NCBI RefSeq assembly: GCF_001704615.3
Contig: NZ_CP029397.2
Coordinates: 2,294,001-2,358,000, forward strand
DNA length: 64,000 nucleotides
Reading direction: 5' to 3'
Origin: Acinetobacter defluvii
GTDB taxonomy: Bacteria; Pseudomonadota; Gammaproteobacteria; Pseudomonadales; Moraxellaceae
The notes under the pieces were generated by a model, which was given only the letters and a program-made list of their open reading frames with translations, was not told the origin of the DNA and did not search any database. Positions within the stretch are counted from its first letter, which is position 1, and every line of letters begins with the position of its first letter. The translations under genes and the position numbers were made by a program. Shown piece by piece: positions 27,474 to 37,105 of this stretch.

Positions 27474-28052
27474 ATGTCTAAACAAATTTTGATGTTGGTG
27501 GGTGACTATGTCGAAGATTATGAAACGATGGTGCCATACCAGTTTTTAACAGGCTTAGGCTATACAGTACATGCTGTTTGCCCGGATAAAAAAGCAGGTG
27601 ATACGGTAGCTACCGCTATTCATGATTTTGAAGGCGAGCAAACTTATAGTGAAAAACGTGGTCATAATTTTGCTATTAATTATGATTTTGCAGCAGTGAA
27701 TAGTGCTGATTATGTTGGTCTTGTCATTCCTGGTGGGCGTGCACCTGAATATTTGCGTATGAATACACGTGTGATTGAAATTGTACGTGAGTTTGATGCA
27801 GCCAAAAAACCAATTGCAGCAGTTTGTCATGGTGCACAACTTTTAGCAGCAGCAGATGTGCTTCAAGGTCGTTTGTGTTCAGCTTATCCTGCTTGTGCTG
27901 CTGAAGTGAAACTTGCTGGGGGGCAATATGCAGACATTGCTGTGACTGAAGCAGTTACGGATGGGCATTTGATTACCGCTCCTGCTTGGCCTGCTCATCC
28001 TGCATGGTTAGCACAATTTATTAAGGTTTTAGGTGCAACAGTACAACTTTAA
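27474..28052 (+). CDS. DJ-1/PfpI family protein
   Basis: A 192-residue class I glutamine amidotransferase-like protein. The nucleophile elbow is [16 protein letters not shown] with Cys near residue 118, and the acidic partner lies in [13 protein letters not shown]. It ends with [16 protein letters not shown]. Proteins of this family act as deglycases, chaperones or stress proteins; the exact activity cannot be told. The start follows AAAAAGGAAA. It is divergent from sbmA and followed by an inverted repeat at 28070-28130. Confidence 0.85.
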   Translation: MSKQILMLVGDYVEDYETMVPYQFLTGLGYTVHAVCPDKKAGDTVATAIHDFEGEQTYSEKRGHNFAINYDFAAVNSADYVGLVIPGGRAPEYLRMNTRVIEIVREFDAAKKPIAAVCHGAQLLAAADVLQGRLCSAYPACAAEVKLAGGQYADIAVTEAVTDGHLITAPAWPAHPAWLAQFIKVLGATVQL

Positions 28053-28069
28053 TAAGATAATTATCAGTG

Positions 28070-28130
28070 GTGTGAGATATTTTGCAGAGCAAATATTATT
28101 TTCATATAAAATTTGATCAATATCTCACAC
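28070..28130. repeat. Perfect 12-bp inverted repeat, 37-bp spacer
   Basis: GTGTGAGATATT at 28070-28081 and AATATCTCACAC at 28119-28130. It lies just after the DJ-1 gene. It is too long-looped and lacks a T-run for a standard terminator, but may end or stabilise that transcript. Confidence 0.4.
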
Positions 28131-28266
28131 AGCTAAAGAGTTAATCTGTAATCAAGTCAATACAACTGCTTGTATGGTTTAAGTTTCAATTCAATAAAAT
28201 AATCATTTAGACATGCCATAATCTTATTCATAACTTTATTTTTGAATCATTATCTAGGATATATTT

Positions 28267-28455
28267 ATGGATATCATCGAATTATTGCAACCGATGACCT
28301 TAAAAAAAGGTGACTTAGAACCGATTACCATTGCGGCTGGTACTTTATTAAAAGTTAAAATGGAAAATCCTTCTTCATATTTGGTTGAGGATGAGTCTGG
28401 AATTTCCTTTTTAGTTAATTTTAAAGATGAAGATACGGTGTGGAAAAAACTTTAA
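28267..28455 (+). CDS. Hypothetical 62-residue protein
   Basis: Begins MDIIELLQPMTLKKGDLEPI, with a short SH3-like beta pattern (GTLLKVKMENPSSYLVEDES, then SFLVNFKDED). It is soluble and acidic. The start follows AGGATA, and a clean terminator closes the gene. I see no known motif, but the composition is protein-like and the gene is neatly bounded. Confidence 0.65.
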   Translation: MDIIELLQPMTLKKGDLEPITIAAGTLLKVKMENPSSYLVEDESGISFLVNFKDEDTVWKKL

Positions 28456-28465
28456 TCTTTTATTC

Positions 28466-28496
28466 AAGTCAGTACTTAGATACTGACTTTCTTTTT
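28466..28496 (+). terminator. Intrinsic terminator
   Basis: AAGTCAGTA / TACTGACTT around CTTAGA, then TCTTTTT, directly after the 62-residue gene. Confidence 0.85.
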
Positions 28497-28524
28497 AAAG
28501 CTGTAAACTCTAAATTTATGTCTA

Positions 28525-29775
28525 TTATTTTTTATATGTTTCTATATACCAATTTCCAGACTCCAAATGATCAGTATATAATTTAGACAACATTAAATAA
28601 AAATATTTTTCTTTTAGCTCTTTTACATCATATTCACAAATTATCTGATGGTGCTGATCTCTCAACCTCCAACCCACTGTATCTGTGATTTTAAAGTCAT
28701 GATGAACTTTAACTTTTTTATTCGCCTCAATTCGTCCGATATAAAAACCATCGTCATATTCTAGGGTTTTTAATGGAAATATAATACCTTTTGAATCATA
28801 GCCTTGACTATCATGGATCAGGATACTTTGTTGTGCTGTGGGCCAAATACAGTAACGTAAATAGTGCTGATCCATCACCCTTTCGATCAAATAGCGATCT
28901 CTGTGTAAAAATTGCTGTATATCCTGTGCGATATTTTCAAAAACACCCGTACAACCTGCAAACATACCTGCCAAAAGTAACTCAACATGGTCATAAGCAT
29001 CATGCATACAGTGAAAATAACGTTTTGAACTAATCCAATCTTCAATGGCTGCTTTTTCTTTATAAGATAAAAATGAATCTGCATCTCGTACTAAAAAGCG
29101 TTTAACTTTCGGATCATCCATCACAAAAAACCGCCAAAATAATCCAGAAATTTGTTTTTGTTGCGCATTTACATAAATGATTTGTGCACCTAAAGCTTGA
29201 AGTCGTATCACCACCTGCTGTGGTACAGTTTCATCTATATAAAAACGACATGTCCATTCCGGAAAGATTTTTTGGGCAAATTTCACATTTAAAACTGCAC
29301 CTTCACAATAGCGAGGTGAATCTCCAAACAAGGAGTAACTAATGATATTTTCTAATACTTGATTTCGATCAAAAACAGGAGCTTCTGATGTGAGTAAAGC
29401 TATCTTAGGTTCATCTTTGACCTGATCTTTTTTAGCTTGATTGGCTAAACGCCCATAATATTGTTGTTGCTGGCTATCCTTTAAAAAGTAACAGACCTCA
29501 CACATTGCATCGTAAGTATTAATTTCAACTGCATGGGGATGATACTGGATCGCACGTTGCAAATAATCGTATGCAACTTGATAATGACCCAAACGCATTT
29601 CTGTAATCGCTAAATCACATAATACATTTTGATGTCTAGGTACGACTTGGATTAACTCTAAAAGTTGCTGGTTTGCACGATAATAGTCACGTATTTTGAA
29701 TGCTGTTCGAATACTACTGGCTTTTTCTGCTAGATATTGATTTAGTTGTTCTAAAGTCATTTCACTCTTTAACAT
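28525..29775 (-). CDS. TPR protein with glycosyltransferase-like domain
   Basis: A 416-residue protein if started at the ATG at 29775; an in-frame GTG at 29790 and an ATG at 29760 are alternatives, none with a strong ribosome site. Residues 15-110 are tetratricopeptide-like helices (VLCDLAITEMRLGHYQVAYD, LQRAIQYHPHAVE). From about 150 a Rossmann-like domain resembles family-8-type glycosyltransferases: ILENIISYSLFGD-like start, NVKFAQKIFPEWTCRFYID, and a DxD-like metal motif in VRDADSFLS. It would probably use a nucleotide sugar, but no glycan cluster surrounds it. Cytosolic or peripheral; acceptor unknown. Confidence 0.65.
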   Translation of the reverse strand: MLKSEMTLEQLNQYLAEKASSIRTAFKIRDYYRANQQLLELIQVVPRHQNVLCDLAITEMRLGHYQVAYDYLQRAIQYHPHAVEINTYDAMCEVCYFLKDSQQQQYYGRLANQAKKDQVKDEPKIALLTSEAPVFDRNQVLENIISYSLFGDSPRYCEGAVLNVKFAQKIFPEWTCRFYIDETVPQQVVIRLQALGAQIIYVNAQQKQISGLFWRFFVMDDPKVKRFLVRDADSFLSYKEKAAIEDWISSKRYFHCMHDAYDHVELLLAGMFAGCTGVFENIAQDIQQFLHRDRYLIERVMDQHYLRYCIWPTAQQSILIHDSQGYDSKGIIFPLKTLEYDDGFYIGRIEANKKVKVHHDFKITDTVGWRLRDQHHQIICEYDVKELKEKYFYLMLSKLYTDHLESGNWYIETYKK

Positions 29776-29804
29776 AGTTATCTTTTTCACTCAAATGTGT
29801 AGCT

Positions 29805-29969
29805 TTAAGCGCATACTAACCCACAGCGCTTCACTTTTTCTAACTCAATTTCATAAACATACTCATTTTTAAGTACTTTAGACACACGGTATTGCTGTCC
29901 ATAAAATTTTAGAATAAATTTCTGTTGTAATGCCTGAGCTTTAAGCTTTTTACAATTTTTTAGTACCAT
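29805..29969 (-). CDS. Possible 54-residue basic protein
   Basis: An open frame on the minus strand beginning MVLKNCKKLKAQALQQKF. It has protein-like composition (KFYGQQYRVSKVLKNEYVYE, then IELEKVKRCGLVCA), is basic and carries three Cys. It ends 30 bp before the glycosyltransferase-like gene. No clear ribosome site precedes it, so it may be a chance frame. The rest of the 29776-30194 interval holds only the inverted repeat at 30119-30181. Confidence 0.35.
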   Translation of the reverse strand: MVLKNCKKLKAQALQQKFILKFYGQQYRVSKVLKNEYVYEIELEKVKRCGLVCA

Positions 29970-30118
29970 TTTGCATTTATAGAATATTTGATTAAATAGA
30001 ATAATAGTTTACAGTCAAAAAATGATGAGATGAGTCAGCCACATCAGATTGTTTTAAAACGGCTGAAAGTTTGGGATTCATTTGTGCAATCAATAGCAAA
30101 TACCATTGTATTCGTTAC

Positions 30119-30181
30119 AATATAAGAGAAAAATCCACAGGCTAACTTTAATTTTATTTTCATGTAGATTTCTCTTATATT
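30119..30181 (-). repeat. Perfect 13-bp inverted repeat after the SDR gene
   Basis: AATATAAGAGAAA at 30119-30131 and TTTCTCTTATATT at 30169-30181, spacer 37 bp. It lies just past the stop of the minus-strand SDR gene and may act as its 3' end structure. Spacer length equals that of the repeat at 28070-28130. Confidence 0.4.
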
Positions 30182-30194
30182 TTTAAACACGCGT

Positions 30195-30992
30195 TTATTT
30201 CACTTTCATCTTCCGAATCATTTTATATAAAATTTTCGGTGAAATACGTGACACTAACACGCCAAGTTTTTCTTTACGTCCACCCACCACAATAAATTCT
30301 TCACCTTTTTGCAGCGCTTCAACTGTTTGTTGCGCAAACGCCTCAGCATCTAAACCATTTTCAATGGCTTCATCCTGATGTCCTTGCGGCTTACCTTCAC
30401 CATTCAACGCATTAAACGATACATTAGTTTTGACAAAACCAGGGAAAATGACTGAAACATTGACCCCATCTTGCGCCACTTCAGCACGTAAGCTATTTGC
30501 CCACATATGAATCGCAGCTTTTGCAGCCGAGTAAGATGCGCGATATTGCGTCCCCAACAAACCTGTAATACTCGACACATAAGCAATCCGACCTGATTTT
30601 TGCGCTAAAAAAGTCGGTAAAACCGTTTTGGTTAAAAAGACTTGTGAAAAATAGTCAATTTCCATAATGGCACGTTCAGTTTGCATAGTGGTATCTACAA
30701 TCAAGGCACGTTGACTTAAGCCAGCATTATTAATCAGCCAATCAATCCGCCCTTTTTCTTTCAACACTTGCTCGTAGGCATGGCGAACCTGTGATTCATG
30801 GGTAATGTCCATAGCAACCGAAATGTGCCGATCTGGATGTAGCAAACTGATTCGGACATTTTCAAGCTCATCTAAACGGCGTGCACTTAGTACCACATGT
30901 GCACCTTGTAAAGCACACTCTTTGGCTAATGCTTTACCTAAACCCGATGAAGCTCCAGTAATCCAAACAACCTTATTTTCTATTCCTTCCAT
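30195..30992 (-). CDS. Short-chain dehydrogenase/reductase
   Basis: A 265-residue classical SDR. The cofactor motif is TGASSGLG near residues 14-21, NNAG near 90, the catalytic Ser lies in YVSSITG, and YSAAK near 157 gives the Tyr-Lys pair. The Arg in LSARRLDEL suggests NADP(H). The C-terminal basic tail (RMIRKMKVK-like) fits members that sit near membranes, such as DltE/YqjQ-like enzymes acting on lipophilic carbonyls. Substrate unknown. An SD-like GAGGAA is upstream. Confidence 0.85.
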   Translation of the reverse strand: MEGIENKVVWITGASSGLGKALAKECALQGAHVVLSARRLDELENVRISLLHPDRHISVAMDITHESQVRHAYEQVLKEKGRIDWLINNAGLSQRALIVDTTMQTERAIMEIDYFSQVFLTKTVLPTFLAQKSGRIAYVSSITGLLGTQYRASYSAAKAAIHMWANSLRAEVAQDGVNVSVIFPGFVKTNVSFNALNGEGKPQGHQDEAIENGLDAEAFAQQTVEALQKGEEFIVVGGRKEKLGVLVSRISPKILYKMIRKMKVK

Positions 30993-31073
30993 GACATCTA
31001 TTCCTCACCCATTTATTGTAAATATGCCATAAAAACAATTTCATGCAAACCATTGATCAATGGCTAAAATATG

Positions 31074-31766
31074 CTATGCACGTACCAAAAAGTGGTTAAA
31101 ATGTTTTGCATAATGTTGTGCTTTTTCAGCATCACTGGCTTTGTATTCATCACCCACTTTTTCAAGTCGTTTATAGCCTGTACTGGTGATCATATTGATC
31201 ACACCATTTAAGGTTTTATCGACCACAAAGTTAAATTTTAATAACGTTTTTGGATCACGAATGAACTCAGAAATCCCCAGATCAATAATTTTTACCAAAT
31301 TTTTCAAGGTTGCAGGCAAAGCTTGAATATTTCCCGCTAAAACTTGTTCAATATTTTGACTAGCTTCCTCACCTAACTGACGATCGAGTACATAGTACAT
31401 ATAGATTTGCTCAGGGTTTGAATGATCAAACTTTTGTAAAATATGATTTGCAACGGGTTTTAAACGATCATTACCAAAAAATGAAATTGACCATGGCATA
31501 TATTTTCTAAGCGCACTTTCAATTTGTTCAAATATTTGTTCAGCTTCTTTTAAACTTTTTTGTCCTGCTGCATCCAAAGTTTTGCCTCGTTTTTCTTCAA
31601 TTAAGCGTCCAAAAACTTGCTCTAAAACCTGACAAGACATTTCGGTAAATATACTCCCCAATTGTTTAGATAAACTTTCCTTGTCACCTTGGTTCAAACG
31701 CTCAGTCACATTTTTTAACGCTTGATACGTTTCGGTATTGATTGCTAAGTTAATTTTGTAAGTCAT
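31074..31766 (-). CDS. Hypothetical helical protein
   Basis: A 230-residue protein if started at the ATG at 31766 (MTYKINLAINTETYQAL), which has AAAGG nine bases upstream; an ATG 11 codons earlier has none. It is mostly helical and lysine/glutamine-rich, with no signal peptide or membrane span. I do not recognise the family. Its terminus (DAEKAQHYAKHFNHFLVRA) and length are conserved-looking, and it sits between the SDR gene and valS as its own unit. Confidence 0.7.
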   Translation of the reverse strand: MTYKINLAINTETYQALKNVTERLNQGDKESLSKQLGSIFTEMSCQVLEQVFGRLIEEKRGKTLDAAGQKSLKEAEQIFEQIESALRKYMPWSISFFGNDRLKPVANHILQKFDHSNPEQIYMYYVLDRQLGEEASQNIEQVLAGNIQALPATLKNLVKIIDLGISEFIRDPKTLLKFNFVVDKTLNGVINMITSTGYKRLEKVGDEYKASDAEKAQHYAKHFNHFLVRA

Positions 31767-32131
31767 GCAAATCAGCCTTTTGTTAATATTATGGGTCAAC
31801 GGTGTTGAGATATTAGCAAAGCATTATTGCTTATGCATTGTCTTTTTATCCTTGTTTTTGGGTTTTCACTGACGATTAAGCCACTCTTTTAGCTCAGGTT
31901 TTATAGTTTTTATTGTAATTTTGACTAATTTAGTAGGATATTTCACTGTTTTTATTTTTGTTTTTAATATTTTTTTGAACAACATACAAATGCTACACAA
32001 GCTAGATTTTTAAAGATCAAATTTAAAAATCATGTCTAAGCAGTAAATGAGCTGAATCAGAATCAACAAAGCCGATAAATATTTTGCTACAATGAATACA
32101 ATTTTTTATCTACTTTTGATCTGTTTAGACT
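31767..32131. other. Gene-free region upstream of valS
   Basis: About 365 bp, AT-rich, between divergent genes. It must carry the valS promoter. I see no T-box-like structure, leader peptide or strong hairpin. Confidence 0.45.
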
Positions 32132-35026
32132 ATGACTGATTCAGCGCAAAACATTGCTACGACTTACGATCCTACCGAGATCGAGAAAAAATGGTATAAG
32201 ACTTGGGAAGAGAATGGCTACTTCAAACCCTCTCGTGAGGGAGAATCATTCTGTATCATGATTCCGCCACCAAACGTCACGGGTAGCTTGCACATGGGTC
32301 ATGGTTTTAACAATGCCATCATGGATGCTTTGACGCGCTACAACCGTATGTCTGGCAAAAACACTTTATGGCAACCAGGGACTGACCATGCGGGCATCGC
32401 AACCCAGATGGTGGTTGAACGTCAACTGGGTGCACAAAACATTAGTCGCCATGATTTAGGTCGTGAAAAGTTCATCGACAAAATCTGGGAATGGAAAGAA
32501 CAATCAGGTGGCACGATTACGCGTCAAATCCGTCGCCTAGGTTCGTCTGTAGACTGGTCACGTGAACGCTTCACTATGGATGAAGGTTTATCGAATGCAG
32601 TAAAAGAAGTATTCGTTAGATTACACGAAGATGGTTTGATCTACCGTGGTAAACGCCTCGTAAACTGGGATCCAAAACTACAAACTGCCCTTTCTGACCT
32701 TGAAGTTGAGTCTGATAAAGAAGAACAAGGTTCATTGTGGCATTTCAAATATTTCTTTGAAGATAAGTCACTTCGCACACACGATGGTAAAGATTACATC
32801 GTGGTTGCAACAACTCGTCCTGAAACTCTACTCGGTGATAGTGCCGTTGCAGTTGCACCTGATGATGAACGTTATGCACACCTTGTAGGTAAAAACATTA
32901 TCCTGCCAATTACAGGTCGTGCAGTTGCGATTGTTAAAGATGAATATGTAGACAAAGAGTTCGGTACAGGCTGTGTAAAAATCACCCCTGCACATGACTT
33001 CAATGACTATGACGTAGGTAAACGCTGTGAATTGCCAATTATCAATATTTTCAACAAAAATGCTGAGATCTTGGCTGAGTTTGAATACATCGCGAAAGCG
33101 GGTGAACAAATTTCTAAAACCATCCCTGCACCTGCTGAATATGTGGGTTTAGAACGTTTTGCTGCACGTAAGAAATTAGTTGAACAAGCTGAAGCTGAAG
33201 GTTGGTTAGATCAAATTCAACCGTACACATTGAAACCACCTCGTGGTGACCGTTCAGGTGTGATCGTTGAGCCATTACTGACAGATCAATGGTATGTGAA
33301 AATTGCACCCCTTGCTGAACCTGCAATCAAAGCGGTTAAAGATGGCGACATCAAATTTGTACCTGAGCAATATAGCAACATGTACATGGCTTGGATGAAT
33401 AACATTCAGGACTGGTGTATTTCTCGTCAATTGTGGTGGGGTCACCGAATTCCTGCTTGGTACGATGCTGAAGGCAACATCTACGTGGGTCGTAACGAAG
33501 AAGAAGTTCGTGCAAAAAATAACATTGCCACTGATGTTGAACTAAAACAGGACGAAGACGTTTTGGATACATGGTTCTCGTCTGCGCTGTGGACATTCTC
33601 AACTTTAGGTTGGACGGGCGACGAAGCGAAAGATAAACAAAACTATTTCTTAAATACTTTCCATCCAACTGACGTACTTGTGACTGGTTTTGACATCATC
33701 TTCTTCTGGGTTGCACGTATGATTATGTTTACGTTGCATTTCATGAAAAATGAAGATGGTACGCCACAAGTTCCGTTCAAAACTGTTTATGTACATGGTT
33801 TAGTCCGTGATGGCGAAGGTCAGAAAATGTCTAAGTCTAAAGGGAACGTACTTGACCCATTAGATTTGATTGACGGTGTTGATCTTGAAACTTTGGTACA
33901 GAAACGTACTACTGGTTTGATGAACCCGAAAACTGCGCCGAAAATCGAAAAAGCGACGCGTAAAGAATTCCCAGAAGGGATTCAAGCTTACGGTACAGAT
34001 GCGGTTCGTTTCACATTCTGTGCACTTGCCAATACGGGTCGTGACATCAAATTCGACATGAAACGTGTTGAAGGTTACCGTAACTTTGCCAATAAAATTT
34101 GGAATGCAACACGCTTCGTGATGATGAACTGTGAGCAACAACCAATTGGTCAGGAAGTTCGTCAAGACCTTTGGGAATTACCTGAACAGTGGATCGTCAG
34201 TCGTTTACAGAAAGCTGAACAAGCGGTTCAAACGGCATTTGCAACCTATCGTTTAGATTTGGCTGCGCAAGCAATTTATGAATTCATCTGGAATGAATAC
34301 TGTGACTGGTATGTTGAGCTGACTAAGCCTGTACTGAATGATGAAAATGTATCAACTGAACGTAAAGCTGAAGTTCGCCGTGTTCTTCTTGCGGTGATGG
34401 AAGCTTCTTTACGTTTGGCACATCCATTGATGCCTTTCTTAACAGAGGAAATCTGGCAGACACTTGCGCCGATGATCGGCATCAAAGGTGATACCATCAT
34501 GCTGGCGCAATACCCTGTTGCCAATCCTGAACGTATCAATGAGCAAGCGGAAGCTGATATGCAATGGCTTCAAGGTTTGATTGGTGCGGTTCGTAACATC
34601 CGTGGTGAAATGGGCTTAGGTAATGCACGTTTGTTGCCTGTTCTGCTTCAAAACACCACTGATACTGAAAAAGCACAGATTGCACGTATTGAGCCGTTGT
34701 TTAAAGCATTGGCAAAAGTTGAAAGCATTACTTTCCTTGCAGATGCTGAACAACCACCATTGTCATCGTCTTCTGTCGTTGGTCACGTGTCTGTATTTGT
34801 CCCGATGAAAGGTTTGATTGATCCTAAAGCGGAATTGGGTCGTCTACAAAAAGACTTCGACAAGGTTCAAAAGCAACATGACCAAATTGCGACTAAATTG
34901 GGCAATGAAGGTTTTGTGGCGAAAGCCCCTGCTGCTGTGGTTGAAGGCGAGAAAGTTAAACTTGCTGAGTTCGCTGATCAGTTAGCGAAGATTAAAGCGA
35001 ATATGGAGCAGATTGCGGCGCTTTAA
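32132..35026 (+). CDS. valS: Valyl-tRNA synthetase
   Basis: A 964-residue class I synthetase, similar in length to other gammaproteobacterial ValRS (about 950). The HIGH motif appears in [17 protein letters not shown] near residue 48 and KMSKS in [14 protein letters not shown] near residue 565. The CP1 editing domain lies between, with [10 protein letters not shown]. The C-terminal coiled-coil arm ([19 protein letters not shown]) is intact. Charges tRNA-Val and clears mischarged Thr. All opposite-strand open frames over it are shadows. Confidence 0.98.
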   Translation: MTDSAQNIATTYDPTEIEKKWYKTWEENGYFKPSREGESFCIMIPPPNVTGSLHMGHGFNNAIMDALTRYNRMSGKNTLWQPGTDHAGIATQMVVERQLGAQNISRHDLGREKFIDKIWEWKEQSGGTITRQIRRLGSSVDWSRERFTMDEGLSNAVKEVFVRLHEDGLIYRGKRLVNWDPKLQTALSDLEVESDKEEQGSLWHFKYFFEDKSLRTHDGKDYIVVATTRPETLLGDSAVAVAPDDERYAHLVGKNIILPITGRAVAIVKDEYVDKEFGTGCVKITPAHDFNDYDVGKRCELPIINIFNKNAEILAEFEYIAKAGEQISKTIPAPAEYVGLERFAARKKLVEQAEAEGWLDQIQPYTLKPPRGDRSGVIVEPLLTDQWYVKIAPLAEPAIKAVKDGDIKFVPEQYSNMYMAWMNNIQDWCISRQLWWGHRIPAWYDAEGNIYVGRNEEEVRAKNNIATDVELKQDEDVLDTWFSSALWTFSTLGWTGDEAKDKQNYFLNTFHPTDVLVTGFDIIFFWVARMIMFTLHFMKNEDGTPQVPFKTVYVHGLVRDGEGQKMSKSKGNVLDPLDLIDGVDLETLVQKRTTGLMNPKTAPKIEKATRKEFPEGIQAYGTDAVRFTFCALANTGRDIKFDMKRVEGYRNFANKIWNATRFVMMNCEQQPIGQEVRQDLWELPEQWIVSRLQKAEQAVQTAFATYRLDLAAQAIYEFIWNEYCDWYVELTKPVLNDENVSTERKAEVRRVLLAVMEASLRLAHPLMPFLTEEIWQTLAPMIGIKGDTIMLAQYPVANPERINEQAEADMQWLQGLIGAVRNIRGEMGLGNARLLPVLLQNTTDTEKAQIARIEPLFKALAKVESITFLADAEQPPLSSSSVVGHVSVFVPMKGLIDPKAELGRLQKDFDKVQKQHDQIATKLGNEGFVAKAPAAVVEGEKVKLAEFADQLAKIKANMEQIAAL

Positions 35027-35056
35027 GGTGTTGTAATTTAATAAATAAGATGTAAG

Positions 35057-35085
35057 ATAAAAGGCTGATTATTCAGCCTTTTATC
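35057..35085 (+). terminator. Intrinsic terminator of valS
   Basis: AAAAGGCTGA / TCAGCCTTTT with a tiny loop and T-rich tail. It ends about 10 bp before the start codon of the next gene, so that gene's promoter must overlap it: TTGTAA at 35031-35036 and TAAGAT at 35053-35058, spaced 16 bp, are candidates. Confidence 0.8.
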
Positions 35086-35094
35086 TTTAACTAC

Positions 35095-36060
35095 ATGAAA
35101 GATTTTTTTCAAGACTTTTTTACCAAAAATATCACTAACAACGATAATAGAACTTTTAATAATAATATTGTAATTGAAGGTCAAAATAATCCATTTGAGA
35201 AAACAAAGGATGAAGAACATCTAGGGCGATTAAAAAGTGTTTATGAAATTACTATAGCAACAAGAAACTTAGAAATTGGACAACTAGTTCAAAGAAATAA
35301 TTTTTTTATGATATTTCAGGGTGTTTTATTTGCATGTTTAATTTATTCAAGCAATACGGTCCCATACGTCCATCTAATTCTTTGCTCAGTAGGATTTTAT
35401 GTTGCCTATTCTCAGACTGCTGTTGCGGCTGGAGCTAAATATTGGCAAGAATTTTGGGAGAAAAAATTAGAAACCATAGAACAGCATCTTTTAAAGTTTT
35501 ATAAAAAAGATGATAAGAATCTGGCTGTAGATAGTAATCTAACTGAATTTTATCAATTGTTCTCGACAGAACAATCTGAAATAAATGGCGATGTTATAAA
35601 ACAATTAGATAGAAACACTGACAATAACAGTTTTACAAGCAAAGTAAATAATTTTTGGAGTCTCAACTTAAATCGAAGTTTTATAAATTACTTTACATTT
35701 TTAAAAGTTATCTATAGTAGAGAACTCATTTTAGCTAAACCATCTGTAAGTAAAATTCCAATTCGTGTTGGAAGATTTTTTATGATAGCGTGGGGGTTAT
35801 TATTTATATCTACATTATGGTTTCCAAACAAATGGCTAGAAAATAAAAACTTGAATGAAAGTTTTTTACGAGGTTTTCCAACTCATAAAGAAGCAGCTAA
35901 GCAAGAAATTTATTTTTCAGCTGATAAACCTATTAGCAATACAGCCATCCCACTAAATATTCAAATTAAAGATTTAGAAAAAATTAATAAAAATCAAAGA
36001 ATTAATATTGAATTATCAATTAATGGTCAAAAAATTGAAGCTAAAGGAGTAATTAAATGA
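35095..36060 (+). CDS. Two-helix membrane protein, RipA-like
   Basis: A 321-residue protein. Residues 1-45 are polar and Asn-rich; two adjacent membrane helices follow (about 78-95 and 99-115), with the segment AAGAKYWQEFWEKKLETIEQ directly after, a pattern I associate with RipA-like octameric membrane proteins. A third hydrophobic helix lies near 230 (FFMIAWGLLFISTLW) before a soluble C-terminal domain with beta character. There is no ribosome site before the ATG, which stands about 10 bp after the valS terminator. Its stop overlaps the start of the nucleotidase gene (ATGA). Clearly AT-richer than valS, suggesting acquisition. The family label is tentative. Confidence 0.7.
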   Translation: MKDFFQDFFTKNITNNDNRTFNNNIVIEGQNNPFEKTKDEEHLGRLKSVYEITIATRNLEIGQLVQRNNFFMIFQGVLFACLIYSSNTVPYVHLILCSVGFYVAYSQTAVAAGAKYWQEFWEKKLETIEQHLLKFYKKDDKNLAVDSNLTEFYQLFSTEQSEINGDVIKQLDRNTDNNSFTSKVNNFWSLNLNRSFINYFTFLKVIYSRELILAKPSVSKIPIRVGRFFMIAWGLLFISTLWFPNKWLENKNLNESFLRGFPTHKEAAKQEIYFSADKPISNTAIPLNIQIKDLEKINKNQRINIELSINGQKIEAKGVIK

Positions 36061-37052
36061 GTGGGTATGATTTAGAACAAAAACTTGTTATAGGCTTAGC
36101 TTCAAGTGCATTGTTTAATCTAGAAGAATCAGATGAAGTATTTAGAACTCAAGGAGAACTAACATATCGTGAATATCAGCGTGAACATGAAAATATCCTC
36201 TTAGAACCAGGCGTAGCTTTTCCCTTTATTCAACGACTTCTTAGTTTGAACAGTATTTTCCCCAAAGATAAACCATTTGTTGAAGTTATCCTCCTTTCTC
36301 GTAATGACCCTAATACAGGATTACGAGTCATGAACTCTATTGAACATTATGGTTTAGGGATTAAAAGAGCAATTTTTTTACAAGGTCGCACACCACATAA
36401 ATACATCAATGCTTTAAATATTAGCTTATTTCTTTCAGCCAATGAAACTGATGTTAATCAAGCAATACTTGCCGGATATCCTGCTGGTTTAATATTAAAA
36501 GGCCACATATTTGATGTAGCACATGATAAAGAGCTACGCATTGCTTTCGACTTTGATGGAGTGATCGCTGATGATTCTTCCGAACAAGTCTATAAAGAAA
36601 GTGGTCTTGGCGCATTTATTGAAAATGAAGAAAATTTAGCTAATCAACCTGCAAATATTGGTCCTTTACATAAATTATTAAAAGAACTTTCAACTTTACA
36701 AAAAGAAGAAATTAAATATCAGTCTCAAAATTCTGATTATAAAAGTAGATTAAGACTTTCTATTGTTACAGCAAGAAATGCACCTGCCCATAAAAGAGTC
36801 ATAAACTCTTTAAGAGCGTGGGGAATAGATACAATAAACGAAGCGTTTTTCTTAGGCGGTATTGAAAAACGTAGAGTCTTAGAAATTTTAAATCCACATA
36901 TTTTCTTTGATGATCAAGTTACTCACCTTGAAAGAACTGCTAACAGTATTGCATCTGTTCACATCCCCTTTGGTATAGCCAATAAAAAAGCTGATCCTAA
37001 ACAAGCTATTGTATCTAATGATCAGAAGAAAATATCCGCAGAAAATAGCTAA
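36057..37052 (+). CDS. Cytosolic-type 5'-nucleotidase (NT5C1-like)
   Basis: A 331-residue protein that matches the PF06189 5'-nucleotidase pattern. The N-terminal half includes PGVAFPFIQRLLSLN and VEVILLSRNDPNTGLRVMNS; the HAD-like core has the catalytic LRIAFDFDGVIADDSSEQV near residue 165, RLSIVTARNAPAHKRVI near 240 and HIFFDDQ near 283 as the last acidic motif. It should dephosphorylate nucleoside monophosphates. A GGAG lies ahead of the start, within the upstream gene, with ATGA overlap. The pairing with a membrane protein hints at a dedicated two-part system; that role is inferred. Confidence 0.85.
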   Translation: MSGYDLEQKLVIGLASSALFNLEESDEVFRTQGELTYREYQREHENILLEPGVAFPFIQRLLSLNSIFPKDKPFVEVILLSRNDPNTGLRVMNSIEHYGLGIKRAIFLQGRTPHKYINALNISLFLSANETDVNQAILAGYPAGLILKGHIFDVAHDKELRIAFDFDGVIADDSSEQVYKESGLGAFIENEENLANQPANIGPLHKLLKELSTLQKEEIKYQSQNSDYKSRLRLSIVTARNAPAHKRVINSLRAWGIDTINEAFFLGGIEKRRVLEILNPHIFFDDQVTHLERTANSIASVHIPFGIANKKADPKQAIVSNDQKKISAENS

Positions 37053-37105
37053 ATTTTATACCCTCTCCCATAGGGAGAGAGAGCAATCCTTTACTAATTT
37101 TCTTA

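Noticed and set aside
31767..32131. Possible T-box or leader peptide before valS
   Set aside because: No run of Val codons, no specifier-like stem and no terminator hairpin ahead of valS.
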